Shown here piece by piece: positions 37,182 through 45,691 of a stretch of 64,000 bases of DNA. The stretch is from Myxococcales bacterium (GTDB taxonomy: Bacteria > Myxococcota_A > Polyangia > Nannocystales > Nannocystaceae), in NCBI GenBank assembly GCA_020633315.1, contig JACKDV010000013.1:62001-126000 (forward strand). The letters are read 5' to 3'. Numbering within the stretch: the stretch's first letter is position 1; each line of letters opens with the position of its first letter. The notes beneath the pieces are model-generated. The model did not search any database. It was not told where the DNA came from and saw only the letters and a list, made by a program, of their open reading frames with translations. Position numbers and translations under genes: made by a program.

Positions 37182-38201
37182 ATGAGCCGGAGCGCGACGT
37201 GGACGATGGCAGGGGTCGCTTGGTTGCTGGCGGGGTGCCCGGGGGGCGAGTCGCCGGGGGTGCCCACGCCAGGCGACAGCAGCACGGGGGAGATGCCGGG
37301 GATCACCACCTTCGGCGGGACGGTCGATCCCACCCTGCCCGGTGACGCGAGCGCGACGATGGGGATGGAGGGCTCGGAGGGCTCCACCACCACGCCGGCG
37401 GACGGCACGAGCACCGGCGAGGCGGGGAGCACCGGGCCGGGCACGACCACCGACATCGGCACGACCACCGACGAGTCGAGCGGCAGCACCGGCATGGGCA
37501 GCAGCACCGGCATGGGCAGCAGCTCCGGCATGGGCAGCAGCTCCGGCATGGGCAGCAGCTCCGGCATGGGCGGCAGCACCGGTCCCGCGTGCCACGACGT
37601 GGCCGGCACCTACGACGCCTGCGTGAACATGGCCGACGTGGTCGACACCACGCCCTGCGCCGCGCCGGGGGCGAGCACCTGCCTCACCACCGGCATGGCG
37701 CCCTATACGGGCAGCGTGTGCTCGCGCAACGACTGCATCGACGAGTGCGACTGCCCCGACTCGCCGCCCGGCGGCAACGCGACGGTGGCTTGCAGCGACG
37801 TGACGGGCGATCCGACGAGCCTGTTCTGCAACCTCGATTGCAGCATGGGCGAGACCTGCCCCACGGGCATGACCTGCTTCAGCGGGTTCGTCTGCCTGTG
37901 GCCCACCGCGGCCGGCATCGGCACGCCCTACGGCGATTGCTTCAACAACCCGACCGGCATCTGCGGGCTCGACGGGCTGTGCCTCAACGACGGCGCGATG
38001 CCGACGATCGGGGTGTGCGCCACCGCGTGCCCGGGTGGGGTGGGCGACTGCCCGGCCGCGCCGCCCGGAGGCGCCTCGCCGACCACCTGCGCCGACCTCA
38101 CCGCGGACGGTGCGGCGGAGTGCTACCTGGATTGCTCGGGCGGTGCCGCCTGCCCGCCGGGGATGACCTGCTTCTCCAACACCCTGTGCGCGTGGAGCTG
38201 A
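37182..38201 (+). CDS. Cysteine-rich lipoprotein with GMGSSS linker
   Basis: The 339-aa product has a lipobox (LLAGC, Cys19), a Ser/Thr/Gly/Met linker to about 130 including five GMGSSS-type repeats, and a Cys-rich globular part with two similar halves: DECDCPDSPPGGNATVACSD with CFSGFVC, and CPAAPPGGASPTTCAD with CFSNTLC. The internal duplication suggests two disulfide-stabilised domains. CGAAGG lies before the ATG and TATCGT (37153-37158) is a possible -10. The next gene starts seven nt after its stop. Confidence 0.85.
   Translation: MSRSATWTMAGVAWLLAGCPGGESPGVPTPGDSSTGEMPGITTFGGTVDPTLPGDASATMGMEGSEGSTTTPADGTSTGEAGSTGPGTTTDIGTTTDESSGSTGMGSSTGMGSSSGMGSSSGMGSSSGMGGSTGPACHDVAGTYDACVNMADVVDTTPCAAPGASTCLTTGMAPYTGSVCSRNDCIDECDCPDSPPGGNATVACSDVTGDPTSLFCNLDCSMGETCPTGMTCFSGFVCLWPTAAGIGTPYGDCFNNPTGICGLDGLCLNDGAMPTIGVCATACPGGVGDCPAAPPGGASPTTCADLTADGAAECYLDCSGGAACPPGMTCFSNTLCAWS
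37491..37580 (+). repeat. 18-bp coding repeat, five units
   Basis: Five tandem 18-bp units in the lipoprotein linker encode GMGSST/GMGSSS/GMGGST hexapeptides; the three middle units are identical. Confidence 0.92.
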
Positions 38202-38208
38202 GGCCGCG

Positions 38209-38799
38209 ATGTATGCGGGCCACCTGGACCTGGGCGCTCCGATGTGGAGCACCGTCGACGGGGTGCTGAGCCCCGCGCGCTGCCGGGGCTACATCGAGCG
38301 CTTCGAGGCCGGTCGTCCCCACCCGGCGCCCATCGTGCTCGCGGATGGGGAGGGCATCGACGAGCGGGTCCGCAGCAACGAGCGGATCATGTGGGACGAC
38401 GAGTCCGAGGCCAACGCGCTGGTCGAGGCGCTGCGGCTGCGGCTACGGGCCGCCGACCGGGTGCTGCCGGCCACGTTCCGGGGCGGGGCGCTCGTGGGGG
38501 GCAACCCTCGCCTGCGGATCTATCGCTACCGGCCGGGGCAGCGGCACGGCACGCACTGGGACACCGAGGTGGAGCTCGAGGGGGGCGCGGTGCTCAGCCG
38601 CATGACCCTGGTCGTCTACCTCAACGACGACTTCACGGGCGGCCAGACCCGCTTCCCCGAGCTCGACGTCACCGTGGCCGCCGCGCCGGGTCGGGCGCTG
38701 CTGTTCCAGCATCGCCTGCTCCACGAGGCGTGTGCGGTCGAGCGCGGCACCAAGTACGTGCTGCGCACCGACCTGCTGTACCGCGCCTCGAGCCGGTGA
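38209..38799 (+). CDS. 2-oxoglutarate/Fe(II) oxygenase, prolyl-hydroxylase-like
   Basis: The 196-aa product has the double-stranded beta-helix signature of P4Hc-type oxygenases: IYRYRPGQRHGTHWD with HxD ligands His116 and Asp118, LVVYLNDDFTGGQTRF, the distal ligand His172 in LLHEA, and KYVLRTDLLY with Arg186 for the 2-oxoglutarate carboxylate. It hydroxylates a protein or small substrate in the cytoplasm. It begins seven nt after the Cys-rich lipoprotein stop, so probably the same operon. Substrate unknown. Confidence 0.93.
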   Translation: MYAGHLDLGAPMWSTVDGVLSPARCRGYIERFEAGRPHPAPIVLADGEGIDERVRSNERIMWDDESEANALVEALRLRLRAADRVLPATFRGGALVGGNPRLRIYRYRPGQRHGTHWDTEVELEGGAVLSRMTLVVYLNDDFTGGQTRFPELDVTVAAAPGRALLFQHRLLHEACAVERGTKYVLRTDLLYRASSR

Positions 38800-38839
38800 G
38801 CACGGCGAGGGCCGAGCCGGCCGCGGTGGGGCGAGGGCC

Positions 38840-40735
38840 TCAGCGGGCCTCGGCGACCACGTCGAGCAGCGCCTCGCCGTAGCGCTCGAGCTTGGTGGGG
38901 CCGATGCCGTGCGCCTGCGCGAGCTCGTCGAGGCTGTGCGGGCGCAGCACGGCGATCTCCCGCAGGGTGCGGTCGCTGGCCACGACGTAGGGCGGCACGC
39001 CGTCGTTGCGGGCGCGCTCGAGCCGGAACTGTCGCAGCGCGGCGAAGATCGCCTCGCCGGCGGGATCGAGCTCCACCTCGGGGGTGACGCTGGCGGCGGC
39101 CGCCCGGGCGCCCTCGGGCCGCGGCTTGCGGGCCATGGTGGCGTCGTCGGGCAGCAGGATCCGCGCGGGCTGCTGCCCCTTCATCACCCGCTGCCCCTGG
39201 CCGGTGAGCACGACCACCGGGTGGTCCTGGCCGTGGAAGTCCACCCAGCCCGCGGTCACGCAGCGCCGCAGCAGGCGGACCAGCCACTCCTCGCTGCGGT
39301 CGGAGAGCACGCCGTAGGTACGGGTCTGGTCGAGGCGGCTGCGGGCGAGGCGGGGGTCGTCCTCGCCGCGCAGGAGCTTGACCACCGCCCGCAGCCCGAA
39401 GCGACGGTGCACCCGGGCCACGCCCGACAGGGCCTTGCGCACGAGCAGGGTGACCTCCTCGGGATCGTGGGCGTCGGGCTCGGACAGCGAGCGGCACACG
39501 TCACAGCGACCGCAGCCGTGCAGCGCCTCCTCGTCGTCGCCGAAGTAGCGCAGGATCGCGTCGTGGCGGCACGAGCCGCCCTCGGCCCAGCGCATCAGCT
39601 CGAGGAACAGGGCCCACTTGTGATCGACCACCGCGGGATCGGGGGTGACCCCGTCGATGTCGCGCTCGAGCAGGCGGCGGCGCAGCGCCATGTCCTGGGT
39701 GGAGAACAGCATCAGGCCGGTGGCCGGCTCGCCGTCGCGGCCGGCCCGGCCCACCTCTTGGTAGTAGGCCTCGATCGAGCCGGGCGGGGCCAGGTGGATC
39801 ACCGTGCGCACGTCGGAGCGATCGATGCCCATGCCGAAGGCGTTGGTGGCCACCACCACGTCGAGGCGCTCGCTCATGAAGGCCTTGAGCGCGTGGTCGC
39901 GCTGGGGGCCGGTGAGGCCGGCGTGGTAGGGCGCCGCCCGCCAGCCGGCCCGGCCCAGTCGCGTGGCCTCCTGCTCGCAGGTCTTGCGGGTGGGCGCGTA
40001 GACGATGGCCGCGCCCTCGGCCTCGCGGGGGCGGCCCAGGGCCTCGGCCAGGGTGGCGTCGACGAGGGCGGGGCGGTCGCGGGTGCCCGCCACCTCGGCC
40101 ACGCGCAGGGCGAGGTTGGGGCGGGCGAAGCCGCGGACGAGCTGGGGGGTGCTCGCAGGCAGGCCCAGGCGGTCGAGGATCTCGTCGCGCACCACCGGGG
40201 TGGCGGTGGCGGTGCAGGCCAGCACCCGGGGTGGGTGCAGCTCGCGGATGAGCTCGCCGATCTGCAGGTACTCGGGGCGGAAGTCGTGGCCCCACTCGCT
40301 GATGCAGTGGGCCTCGTCGACCGCGATCAGGGCCAGCGGCAGGCTGGAGATCAGGCTGCGGAAGCCGGGGAAGGCCAGGCGCTCGGGCGAGACGTAGACC
40401 AGGTCGTAGGCGCCCTCGGCCACCCGGGCCATGCGGCGGCGCAGCTCGTCGCCGCCGAGGGTGGAGGCCAGGTAGGTGGCCGCCACCCCGCGCTCGCCCA
40501 GGCTCTGGACCTGGTCGGCCATTAGGGAGATGAGCGGCGAGATCACCAGGCCCACCCCCGGCAGCAGGGTGGCCGGGAGCTGGTAGGTGAGGCTCTTGCC
40601 GCCCCCGGTGGGCGCCACGAGCAAGAGCTGGCCGCGGTCGAGGAGGATCTCCACGGCGTCGCGCTGGCCTGGACGGAACTGCTCGTAGCCGAGGCGGTGG
40701 AGGCCGGCTTGCAGGTCGATGGAGACCGGAGGCAC
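38840..40735 (-). CDS. recQ: ATP-dependent DNA helicase RecQ
   Basis: RecQ unwinds DNA 3-prime to 5-prime in recombination and repair. The 631-aa product has motif 0 FRPGQRDAV, motif I APTGGGKS (41-48), DEAH at 140-143 followed by CISEWGHDFRPEY, GRAGRDGEP, zinc-binding cysteines (SCRHDAIL...GCGRCDVC), an RQC winged helix and a C-terminal HRDC domain (FRLERARNDGVPPYVV onward). GTG at 40735 is chosen because upstream residues are not family-like and TAGTGT ends eleven nt before it (40752-40747). Confidence 0.96.
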   Translation of the reverse strand: MPPVSIDLQAGLHRLGYEQFRPGQRDAVEILLDRGQLLLVAPTGGGKSLTYQLPATLLPGVGLVISPLISLMADQVQSLGERGVAATYLASTLGGDELRRRMARVAEGAYDLVYVSPERLAFPGFRSLISSLPLALIAVDEAHCISEWGHDFRPEYLQIGELIRELHPPRVLACTATATPVVRDEILDRLGLPASTPQLVRGFARPNLALRVAEVAGTRDRPALVDATLAEALGRPREAEGAAIVYAPTRKTCEQEATRLGRAGWRAAPYHAGLTGPQRDHALKAFMSERLDVVVATNAFGMGIDRSDVRTVIHLAPPGSIEAYYQEVGRAGRDGEPATGLMLFSTQDMALRRRLLERDIDGVTPDPAVVDHKWALFLELMRWAEGGSCRHDAILRYFGDDEEALHGCGRCDVCRSLSEPDAHDPEEVTLLVRKALSGVARVHRRFGLRAVVKLLRGEDDPRLARSRLDQTRTYGVLSDRSEEWLVRLLRRCVTAGWVDFHGQDHPVVVLTGQGQRVMKGQQPARILLPDDATMARKPRPEGARAAAASVTPEVELDPAGEAIFAALRQFRLERARNDGVPPYVVASDRTLREIAVLRPHSLDELAQAHGIGPTKLERYGEALLDVVAEAR

Positions 40736-40813
40736 GCGGAAGGGCAACACTACCCGAGGTTGTCGACCACCGGCCGCGCCGCGTTGCAGGGTGGCGGCGC
40801 GGCGCGAGCCGTC

Positions 40814-40906
40814 GGGGGCGCCCGTGCCGATCCGCGCGATCAGCGGACCGATGCCGGACCTTCGGGCATGGTCTCCCCGATCCCGCGGATCGGCACGGCG
40901 CCCCCC
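40814..40906. repeat. Long imperfect inverted repeat upstream of recQ and tRNA-Ser
   Basis: Arms at 40814-40836 and 40884-40906 are complementary over about 22 bp with one extra base; the core arm is CGTGCCGATCCGCG. The 47-bp centre has a smaller ATGCC/GGCAT dyad. Lies in the gap between the leftward recQ and the rightward tRNA gene. Could be an operator or a recombination scar. Confidence 0.65.
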
Positions 40907-40927
40907 TGCCTGGCCCGGCGATCCTGG

Positions 40928-40933
40928 TATGGT
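40928..40933 (+). promoter_or_regulatory. Candidate -10 box of the tRNA-Ser/SRP RNA cluster
   Basis: TATGGT lies 16 nt before the first tRNA 5-prime end; no good -35 is seen. The second tRNA and the SRP RNA have no comparable box and may be co-transcribed. Confidence 0.4.
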
Positions 40934-40949
40934 CCGCAGCCCCAACCAC

Positions 40950-41039
40950 GGAGAGGTGTCCGAGTGGTTGAAGGTGCCAGACTCGAAATCTGGTGAGGTC
41001 TAACCGCCTCCGTGGGTTCGAATCCCACCCTCTCCGCCA
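40950..41039 (+). tRNA. tRNA-Ser(CGA)
   Basis: Complete 90-nt serine tRNA: acceptor GGAGAGG pairs with CCTCTCC, discriminator G, encoded CCA at 41037-41039, anticodon loop CTCGAAA giving CGA (40984-40986), long class-II variable arm, and a GTTCGAATC T-loop. Reads UCG codons. Confidence 0.98.
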
Positions 41040-41134
41040 ACTTCCATCCCTCGCCCGGCGCGCTGCGCCGGGCGCCCCACCTCCAGCCAGGAGACCGCTC
41101 CCGCCCCGACGCAGCGTCATCCCCACCACCACAC

Positions 41135-41222
<88 letters not shown>

Positions 41223-41252
41223 CGTGTGGTGACCGAGCGTCGCGATGCGTGA

Positions 41253-41268
41253 CCGCCCCTCGGGGCGG
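41253..41268 (+). terminator. GC hairpin between tRNA-Ser and SRP RNA
   Basis: CCGCCCC and GGGGCGG form a compact hairpin with a CTCG-type loop. No U-run follows; it may be a processing or pausing structure rather than a terminator. Confidence 0.3.
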
Positions 41269-41274
41269 ATCTCA

Positions 41275-41356
41275 TGCCCCGGGCGACGGCTCCCCCGTGA
41301 ACCCCGTCAGGACCGGAAGGTAGCAGCGGTAGCGGTGGCGCCGGGTGCTCGGGGCA
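41275..41356 (+). ncRNA. ffs: Signal recognition particle RNA, small (4.5S) type
   Basis: The segment holds the SRP RNA core GTCAGGACCGGAAGG followed by TAGCAGC, with the GGAA apical tetraloop and the asymmetric AGCAGC loop that binds Ffh. TGCCCCG (41275-41281) pairs with CGGGGCA (41350-41356), closing a rod about 82 nt long; ends are approximate. A T-rich stretch follows. It lies just after the tRNA-Ser genes, a common bacterial arrangement. Confidence 0.93.
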
Positions 41357-41400
41357 CTTTCGTTTGGTTGGCCCGCGGGGCGAGGGCGAAGGGAGCCGAG

Positions 41401-42210
41401 CTACGCAGCGCGGTCGCCCAGCACCGACGAGACGGCGCGGTACCAGCCCGAGCGGGTGCGGCCGATCGCCTGCAGCAGCGCGCTCATGGAGGGCCAGCGC
41501 TGCTCGGGGGCCTCGGCCATGCCGCGCTCGAGCACCTGTCGCAGGCGCCGGTTGACCCGCGCCCCGTGACCGCGAAGGGCGGCGAGCAGCGAGGCACACA
41601 AGCTGTACTGATCGGAGAGCACGCTGGGCTCCCGACCCTGGCGCAGCTCGGGCGCCGGGTAGCGCGGGACCTCCACGCCATCGGAGGGCGTCATGGGCAG
41701 CGCCTCGTGACCCGCGAAGTCGATGAGCTGGGCCGACTTGCCGTCGTAGCCCACGATGATGGAGGCCGGGCACACGTCGCGGTGCACCACGCCGGCCCCG
41801 TGCGCGGCGGCCAGGCCCTGGCCCGCCGCGCAGAACACCTCGAGGATCGCGGCGGTGGTGTTGGGCCCGGGCGGCAGGGTGTCGAGCCAGCGCTGCAGCG
41901 CCACACCGCTGACCAGCTCGCGCACCACGAACACCCCGGCGCAGCGACCGGTGCCATCGCGCGGGTCGACGAAGGTGCCCAGGTCGGAGATCTTGGCCAC
42001 GTTGGGATGGTCGACCCGCTGCCAGGCCGCCGCCTGCTCGGCCAGCTCGTCGCGGTGCCCGTCGCGACCGTGCAGGGTCCGCATGAGGGTCACCGCCACC
42101 TCGTGGTCCTCCTCGGGGTCGTAGGCGGCCCAGACCGTGCTCGAGGCACCTGCGCCCAGCTTTCGCCGTAGGCCGTAGCGACCCAGCGAAACCGGCTCAC
42201 CGCGCGCCAT
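41401..42210 (-). CDS. Pseudokinase of the Ser/Thr kinase family
   Basis: The 269-aa product has the eukaryotic-like kinase fold but altered catalytic motifs. The glycine-rich loop LGAGASSTVWAAY is present, but the beta-3 lysine is Thr41 (VAVTLM), the catalytic loop reads HRDVCPAS (143-150) with Cys147 for Lys and Ser150 for Asn, and DFG is DFA (164-166). APE and later helices are kept. It is probably inactive or atypical and may work as an allosteric or scaffold protein. No membrane segment. GAGGAG lies nine nt before the ATG at 42210. Confidence 0.9.
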   Translation of the reverse strand: MARGEPVSLGRYGLRRKLGAGASSTVWAAYDPEEDHEVAVTLMRTLHGRDGHRDELAEQAAAWQRVDHPNVAKISDLGTFVDPRDGTGRCAGVFVVRELVSGVALQRWLDTLPPGPNTTAAILEVFCAAGQGLAAAHGAGVVHRDVCPASIIVGYDGKSAQLIDFAGHEALPMTPSDGVEVPRYPAPELRQGREPSVLSDQYSLCASLLAALRGHGARVNRRLRQVLERGMAEAPEQRWPSMSALLQAIGRTRSGWYRAVSSVLGDRAA

Positions 42211-42387
42211 CAGCAGGCGCTCCTCGGTGTAGGACAACCTCCGATCCACGACCACACTATAGCTAACAATCCACAAAGTGGTGCTCGCTTTGGTACGTTC
42301 TTCCGTGCGTTGGCTCAAGGGCGATCATCCCTCACGCTGGGATCGCGCTGTAATGGGCATCGCCCTGGGGCAACCAGGACCCGGTCC
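42211..42387. promoter_or_regulatory. Divergent promoter region, pseudokinase and sigma factor
   Basis: A+T-richer intergenic region with the minus-strand hexamer TATAGT (42261-42256) and the overlapping palindromic core TATAGCTA. It is suited to divergent transcription; no clear -35 boxes are seen. Confidence 0.35.
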
Positions 42388-43050
42388 ATGCCACGCGCGC
42401 CCTCCGAGCCGGCCCTGCCGCGGCCCATCGACCTCGCCGAGCGGCGGGCGGTCCGCACGAGCGCGGCGCCGATGGACGAGGGCACCTCGTCGGAGGCCCT
42501 GGTCACTCGAGCGCAGCGCGGCGACCTCGACGCGTGGTCGCGGCTGTATCGCGAGCACTTCGACGCGGTGTTCCGGCACGTCTGCTACCTGACCGGCGAC
42601 GCGGCGCTGGCCGAGGACCTGGTGCAGGATGCCTTCGCCCGCGCGATGACCAACGCCGCGAGCTACGACGGGCGCTCGAGCTTCCTCAACTGGCTGCGGG
42701 GCATCGCGCTCAACGTGGTGCGCATGCACTGGCGACGCAGCCGCACCACCGATCGCGTGCAGGGCCAGCTTCGGACCCTGCAGGATCTCGGCGCCCCCGA
42801 GGGCACGCCCGAGCGGCACCACCTGCAGGAGCAGCGCATGCTCGCGGTCTACGAGATCCTGAGCACGATGCCGATCCACCTGCGCGAGGCCTTCGTGCTG
42901 CGCGAGCTCGAGGGGCTGCCCACCGCCGAGGCGGCGCAGCAGCTCGGCATCTCGACCGGCAACCTGGCGGTGCGGGCCACCCGGGCGCGCCAGCGGATCC
43001 GCAAGGAGCTGGAGCGTCGCGGCTGGATGCCCGAAGGGAGGCGCTCGTGA
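42388..43050 (+). CDS. ECF-type RNA polymerase sigma factor
   Basis: The 220-aa product has sigma region 2 (about 45-115, AEDLVQDAFARAM, NWLRGIALNVVRMHWRR) and region 4 (about 150-215, MPIHLREAFVLRELEGLP, AQQLGISTGNLAVRATRARQRIRKEL). It directs polymerase to a stress regulon. The ATG at 42388 is used; 42472 would still keep both domains. Its stop overlaps the GTG of the next gene (GTGA), a normal sigma/anti-sigma coupling. Confidence 0.94.
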   Translation: MPRAPSEPALPRPIDLAERRAVRTSAAPMDEGTSSEALVTRAQRGDLDAWSRLYREHFDAVFRHVCYLTGDAALAEDLVQDAFARAMTNAASYDGRSSFLNWLRGIALNVVRMHWRRSRTTDRVQGQLRTLQDLGAPEGTPERHHLQEQRMLAVYEILSTMPIHLREAFVLRELEGLPTAEAAQQLGISTGNLAVRATRARQRIRKELERRGWMPEGRRS

Positions 43051-44064
43051 GCGACCCGTGGATCGCCGAGGTCGACGCGGCGCTGCGGCGGCGGATCGCC
43101 GACGCCGACGCCCAGCCGGACTTCCTCGACGTGGTGGCACGCGCCCGGGCGCTCGACCCCGAGGCCTTCGACGACGAGGCGCTGCAGCAAGCCGAGGCGC
43201 TGCAGCGGGCCCACGCCGACGCGCCCGCCCTCGACGACGGCCCGCTCGATGCATGGCTCGACGACGCACGCCTCGCGATCGATCGCAAGGTGGAGGCACG
43301 CCGCGACCAGCCGCTGCCGCCCCTGCACCGCGCCGCGCCGCGCCGCGCGATCTGGTGGGCGGGCGGGGCCCTGGCCGCCGCGCTGCTGCTCGCGCTGGGC
43401 ATCGGCCGCCTGATGAGCACGAGCGCCTCGGATCGAGCCGAGCCCCTCGATCAGGCGGAGCTCGTCAGCGAGCCCAACGACGCCGCCGGCGATGCGGTGC
43501 GATCGAGCGCGACCCCTCGCGCGCGCGCACGCGGACGAGCCAGACGCCGCCGCCGCGCCCAGCGACGCCACCACCGAGGCCGTCGCGCCGCCCGAGCCCG
43601 AGCCCGGAGCGGCCGAGGCCCGCGATGACGACGAGGCGGCCCCCGCCGACCCCGAGGCGGCCGAGCGCTCGACCGCGCCTCGCCATCCCCCCACGCGCTC
43701 CGATCGCCTGGCCCGCCTCGCCGAGCAGGCGCAGGAGCACTGGCGAGCGGGCCGACGCAAGGAGGCGATGGAGCTGTTCTCGGAGATCGTCGACCGCGGC
43801 GGTCGCAGCCGCGCGGCCGAGATGGCCTTCGGCGATCTGTTCACCCTGGCCTACCAGCGGCACGACACCAAGGCACAGCTCTCCTGGTGGCGCGCCTACC
43901 TGCGGCGCTTCCCCAGGGGTCGCTTCGCCGACGATGCGCGGGCCGGGCTGTGCCGCGTGGGGCCGGCCGCGGATCGCAAGGCCTGCTGGACCCGCTACCT
44001 CGACGAGCTCCCGCGCGGCTCGTACCGCGTCGAGGCCCGCGCGGCCATCGGGGATCCTCCATGA
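43047..44064 (+). CDS. Anti-sigma-like membrane protein, frame interrupted at a GC tract
   Basis: Read from GTG 43047 the protein has an acidic cytoplasmic part, a transmembrane helix (AIWWAGGALAAALLLALGIG, about 101-120), then loses coding character near 43520 and becomes Arg-rich. From the same point a frame offset by one continues with acidic Pro/Ala linker and a TPR-like helical domain (HWRAGRRKEAMELFSEIVD, RFPRGRFADDARAGL) to 44064. Adding two bases in the CGCGCGCGCG run (43518-43529) joins them into about 339 residues. Sequencing error, phase-variable slippage or real inactivation are all possible. Likely regulates the upstream sigma. Confidence 0.8.
43518..43529 (+). repeat. CG dinucleotide tract at the frame break
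   Basis: A run of alternating C and G at the point where coding switches frame. A two-base change in its length restores one continuous reading frame through the downstream TPR-like domain. Confidence 0.8.
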
Positions 44065-44408
44065 GCTCGCGCCGGCTCACCTGGCTGGGCTCGTCGTGCC
44101 TGGCCCTCGCGCTCGGCTGCGGCTGCGAGATCGAGGAGCACGTGGTCGACGTGGGCGAGGGCCCCACGACCGAGACAACGACCGCCGTGGAGGATGGCAC
44201 CGAGGACGAGCACCACGACGACGAGCACCACGACGATGGCCCCCCGCCACCCGACGGCGACGACGCCTCCGACGGCGAAGGCACCACCGGCAGCAGCCCG
44301 GGCACCACGGGTGACGAGGGCTCGACCTCCGGCATGGGCCCCACCGATGGCAGCTCCGCGGCCTCCTCGTCCGACGACGACACCGGCCGAGCCGAGACCG
44401 ACCTCTAG
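44061..44408 (+). CDS. Small His/Asp/Ser-rich lipoprotein
   Basis: The 115-aa product has a lipobox (LALGC, Cys20) and an entirely low-complexity mature part: acidic, with DEHHDDEHHDD, then Pro, then Gly/Ser/Thr/Asp. The His/Asp cluster could bind metal. The ATG overlaps the stop of the upstream regulator gene (ATGA), so it belongs to the sigma operon. No folded domain is seen. Confidence 0.85.
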   Translation: MSSRRLTWLGSSCLALALGCGCEIEEHVVDVGEGPTTETTTAVEDGTEDEHHDDEHHDDGPPPPDGDDASDGEGTTGSSPGTTGDEGSTSGMGPTDGSSAASSSDDDTGRAETDL

Positions 44409-44521
44409 CCGAGCATCACCGAGGCCCCGCCTTCCCGCGCCCCGCCGTCACGGGCCTCCCGCGCCCGGCGGTCTCCAGCGGCGTTTGAGTCCCGGGCCGC
44501 GGGCTCGCACAATACGAGCCC

Positions 44522-45676
44522 TTGACCGCAACCGCCCTCGCCCTGCTGCTCGCCGCGGTGGCCCCCGCCAGCCCGTCCCCTCGGGGGGCCGCGGCCGCCG
44601 AGCATGCGCCCGCGCCCCGGCTGCACCGAGGGGTGCTGCGGCTCGAGGGCATCGATCGCGCCGCGTTCGTCGACGCGCTCGCGCTGCGGGTCCCCGAGCT
44701 GCGGCTCGAGACGCTGGGCGAGGGGCCTGCGGTCGAGCCCGACGAGCCGGTCGCGTTCATCGACCTGCGCCCCGCCGCCCAGCCCACGCCCGAGGGCACG
44801 CCACGCTTCTCGCTGACGATCGTCGTCTCGGACGGCCGCGCCTTCGATCGCGAGGTGGACCTGGGCCCCGACGAGGCCGAGTCCGCGCGGCTGCTCGCGA
44901 GCACCGTCGCCAACCTGCTGCAGGCGATCGAGGCGGGCACGGTGAAGGCCGACCGCGCCGACGTGCCCCTGCCCACCGCCGCGCCGGCCTGCCCCGCCTG
45001 CGCGTGCCCGGCCGCCCCGAGTGCCCGGCGCCCCGCGACACGACCGAGCCCACACCCCGCCGAGCCCAAACCCGCGACGCCCGATCGAGCCCGCCCCGCC
45101 CCGCGCTCGCGGCTGCAGCTCGGCCCCGTCGTCTCGATCTCCGCCCTGCTGGGCCTGGGCGCGCCCGCGCAGGCCGATCGCTTCGCGGCCTACGGCGCCA
45201 CCGTGGGCCTGCACGCCCGCCTGCCCCGCGGGCTGTTCTTCGGCGCCGAGCTGCGCGGCGTGGGCCGGGGCGAGCCCAGCGGCACCAGCCTCGTCCGCCT
45301 GCGCGTGGCCGCGGGAGCCGGCTATCGCCTGCGCCACCGCGCCTTCTCGCTCGGCGCCTCGCTGTGGGCCACCGTCGAGCCCTGGTGGCTGCGCGGTGCC
45401 CCCATCGATCCGCCCCCCGTGCCCCTGCTGGGCCTGGCCGCCCGCCTCAGCCCCGCGATCCTCGAGGAGCGCCTGGGCGACCGTGACCTCGCGCTCATGA
45501 TCGGACCGATCCTCGAGCTCTCGACCAGCGCGGCCTTCGAGGAGCACGGCCCGCGCATCGACCTCATCACCGTGCGCGACGGCGGCGAGGTGAGCCGACA
45601 CCTGCGGGTCGGCGGCGTGGAGCTGAGCGCCGGCCTGTCGATCACGCTGTGGCTCGACGCGCCCCGCCGCCGCTGA
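44522..45676 (+). CDS. Exported protein with C-terminal outer-membrane barrel
   Basis: The 384-aa product has a signal peptide (ALALLLAAVAPASPSPRGAA), an alpha/beta-like region (about 35-140), a Cys/Pro-rich linker (APACPACACPAAPS), then about 190 residues of alternating strands ending in aromatic residues (VEPWWLRG, AGLSITLWL), consistent with a beta-barrel. The start is a TTG at 44522 and is uncertain. It follows the sigma/regulator/lipoprotein genes and may be their target or partner. Confidence 0.78.
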   Translation: MTATALALLLAAVAPASPSPRGAAAAEHAPAPRLHRGVLRLEGIDRAAFVDALALRVPELRLETLGEGPAVEPDEPVAFIDLRPAAQPTPEGTPRFSLTIVVSDGRAFDREVDLGPDEAESARLLASTVANLLQAIEAGTVKADRADVPLPTAAPACPACACPAAPSARRPATRPSPHPAEPKPATPDRARPAPRSRLQLGPVVSISALLGLGAPAQADRFAAYGATVGLHARLPRGLFFGAELRGVGRGEPSGTSLVRLRVAAGAGYRLRHRAFSLGASLWATVEPWWLRGAPIDPPPVPLLGLAARLSPAILEERLGDRDLALMIGPILELSTSAAFEEHGPRIDLITVRDGGEVSRHLRVGGVELSAGLSITLWLDAPRRR

Positions 45677-45691
45677 CCACGAGCGCTGCCC

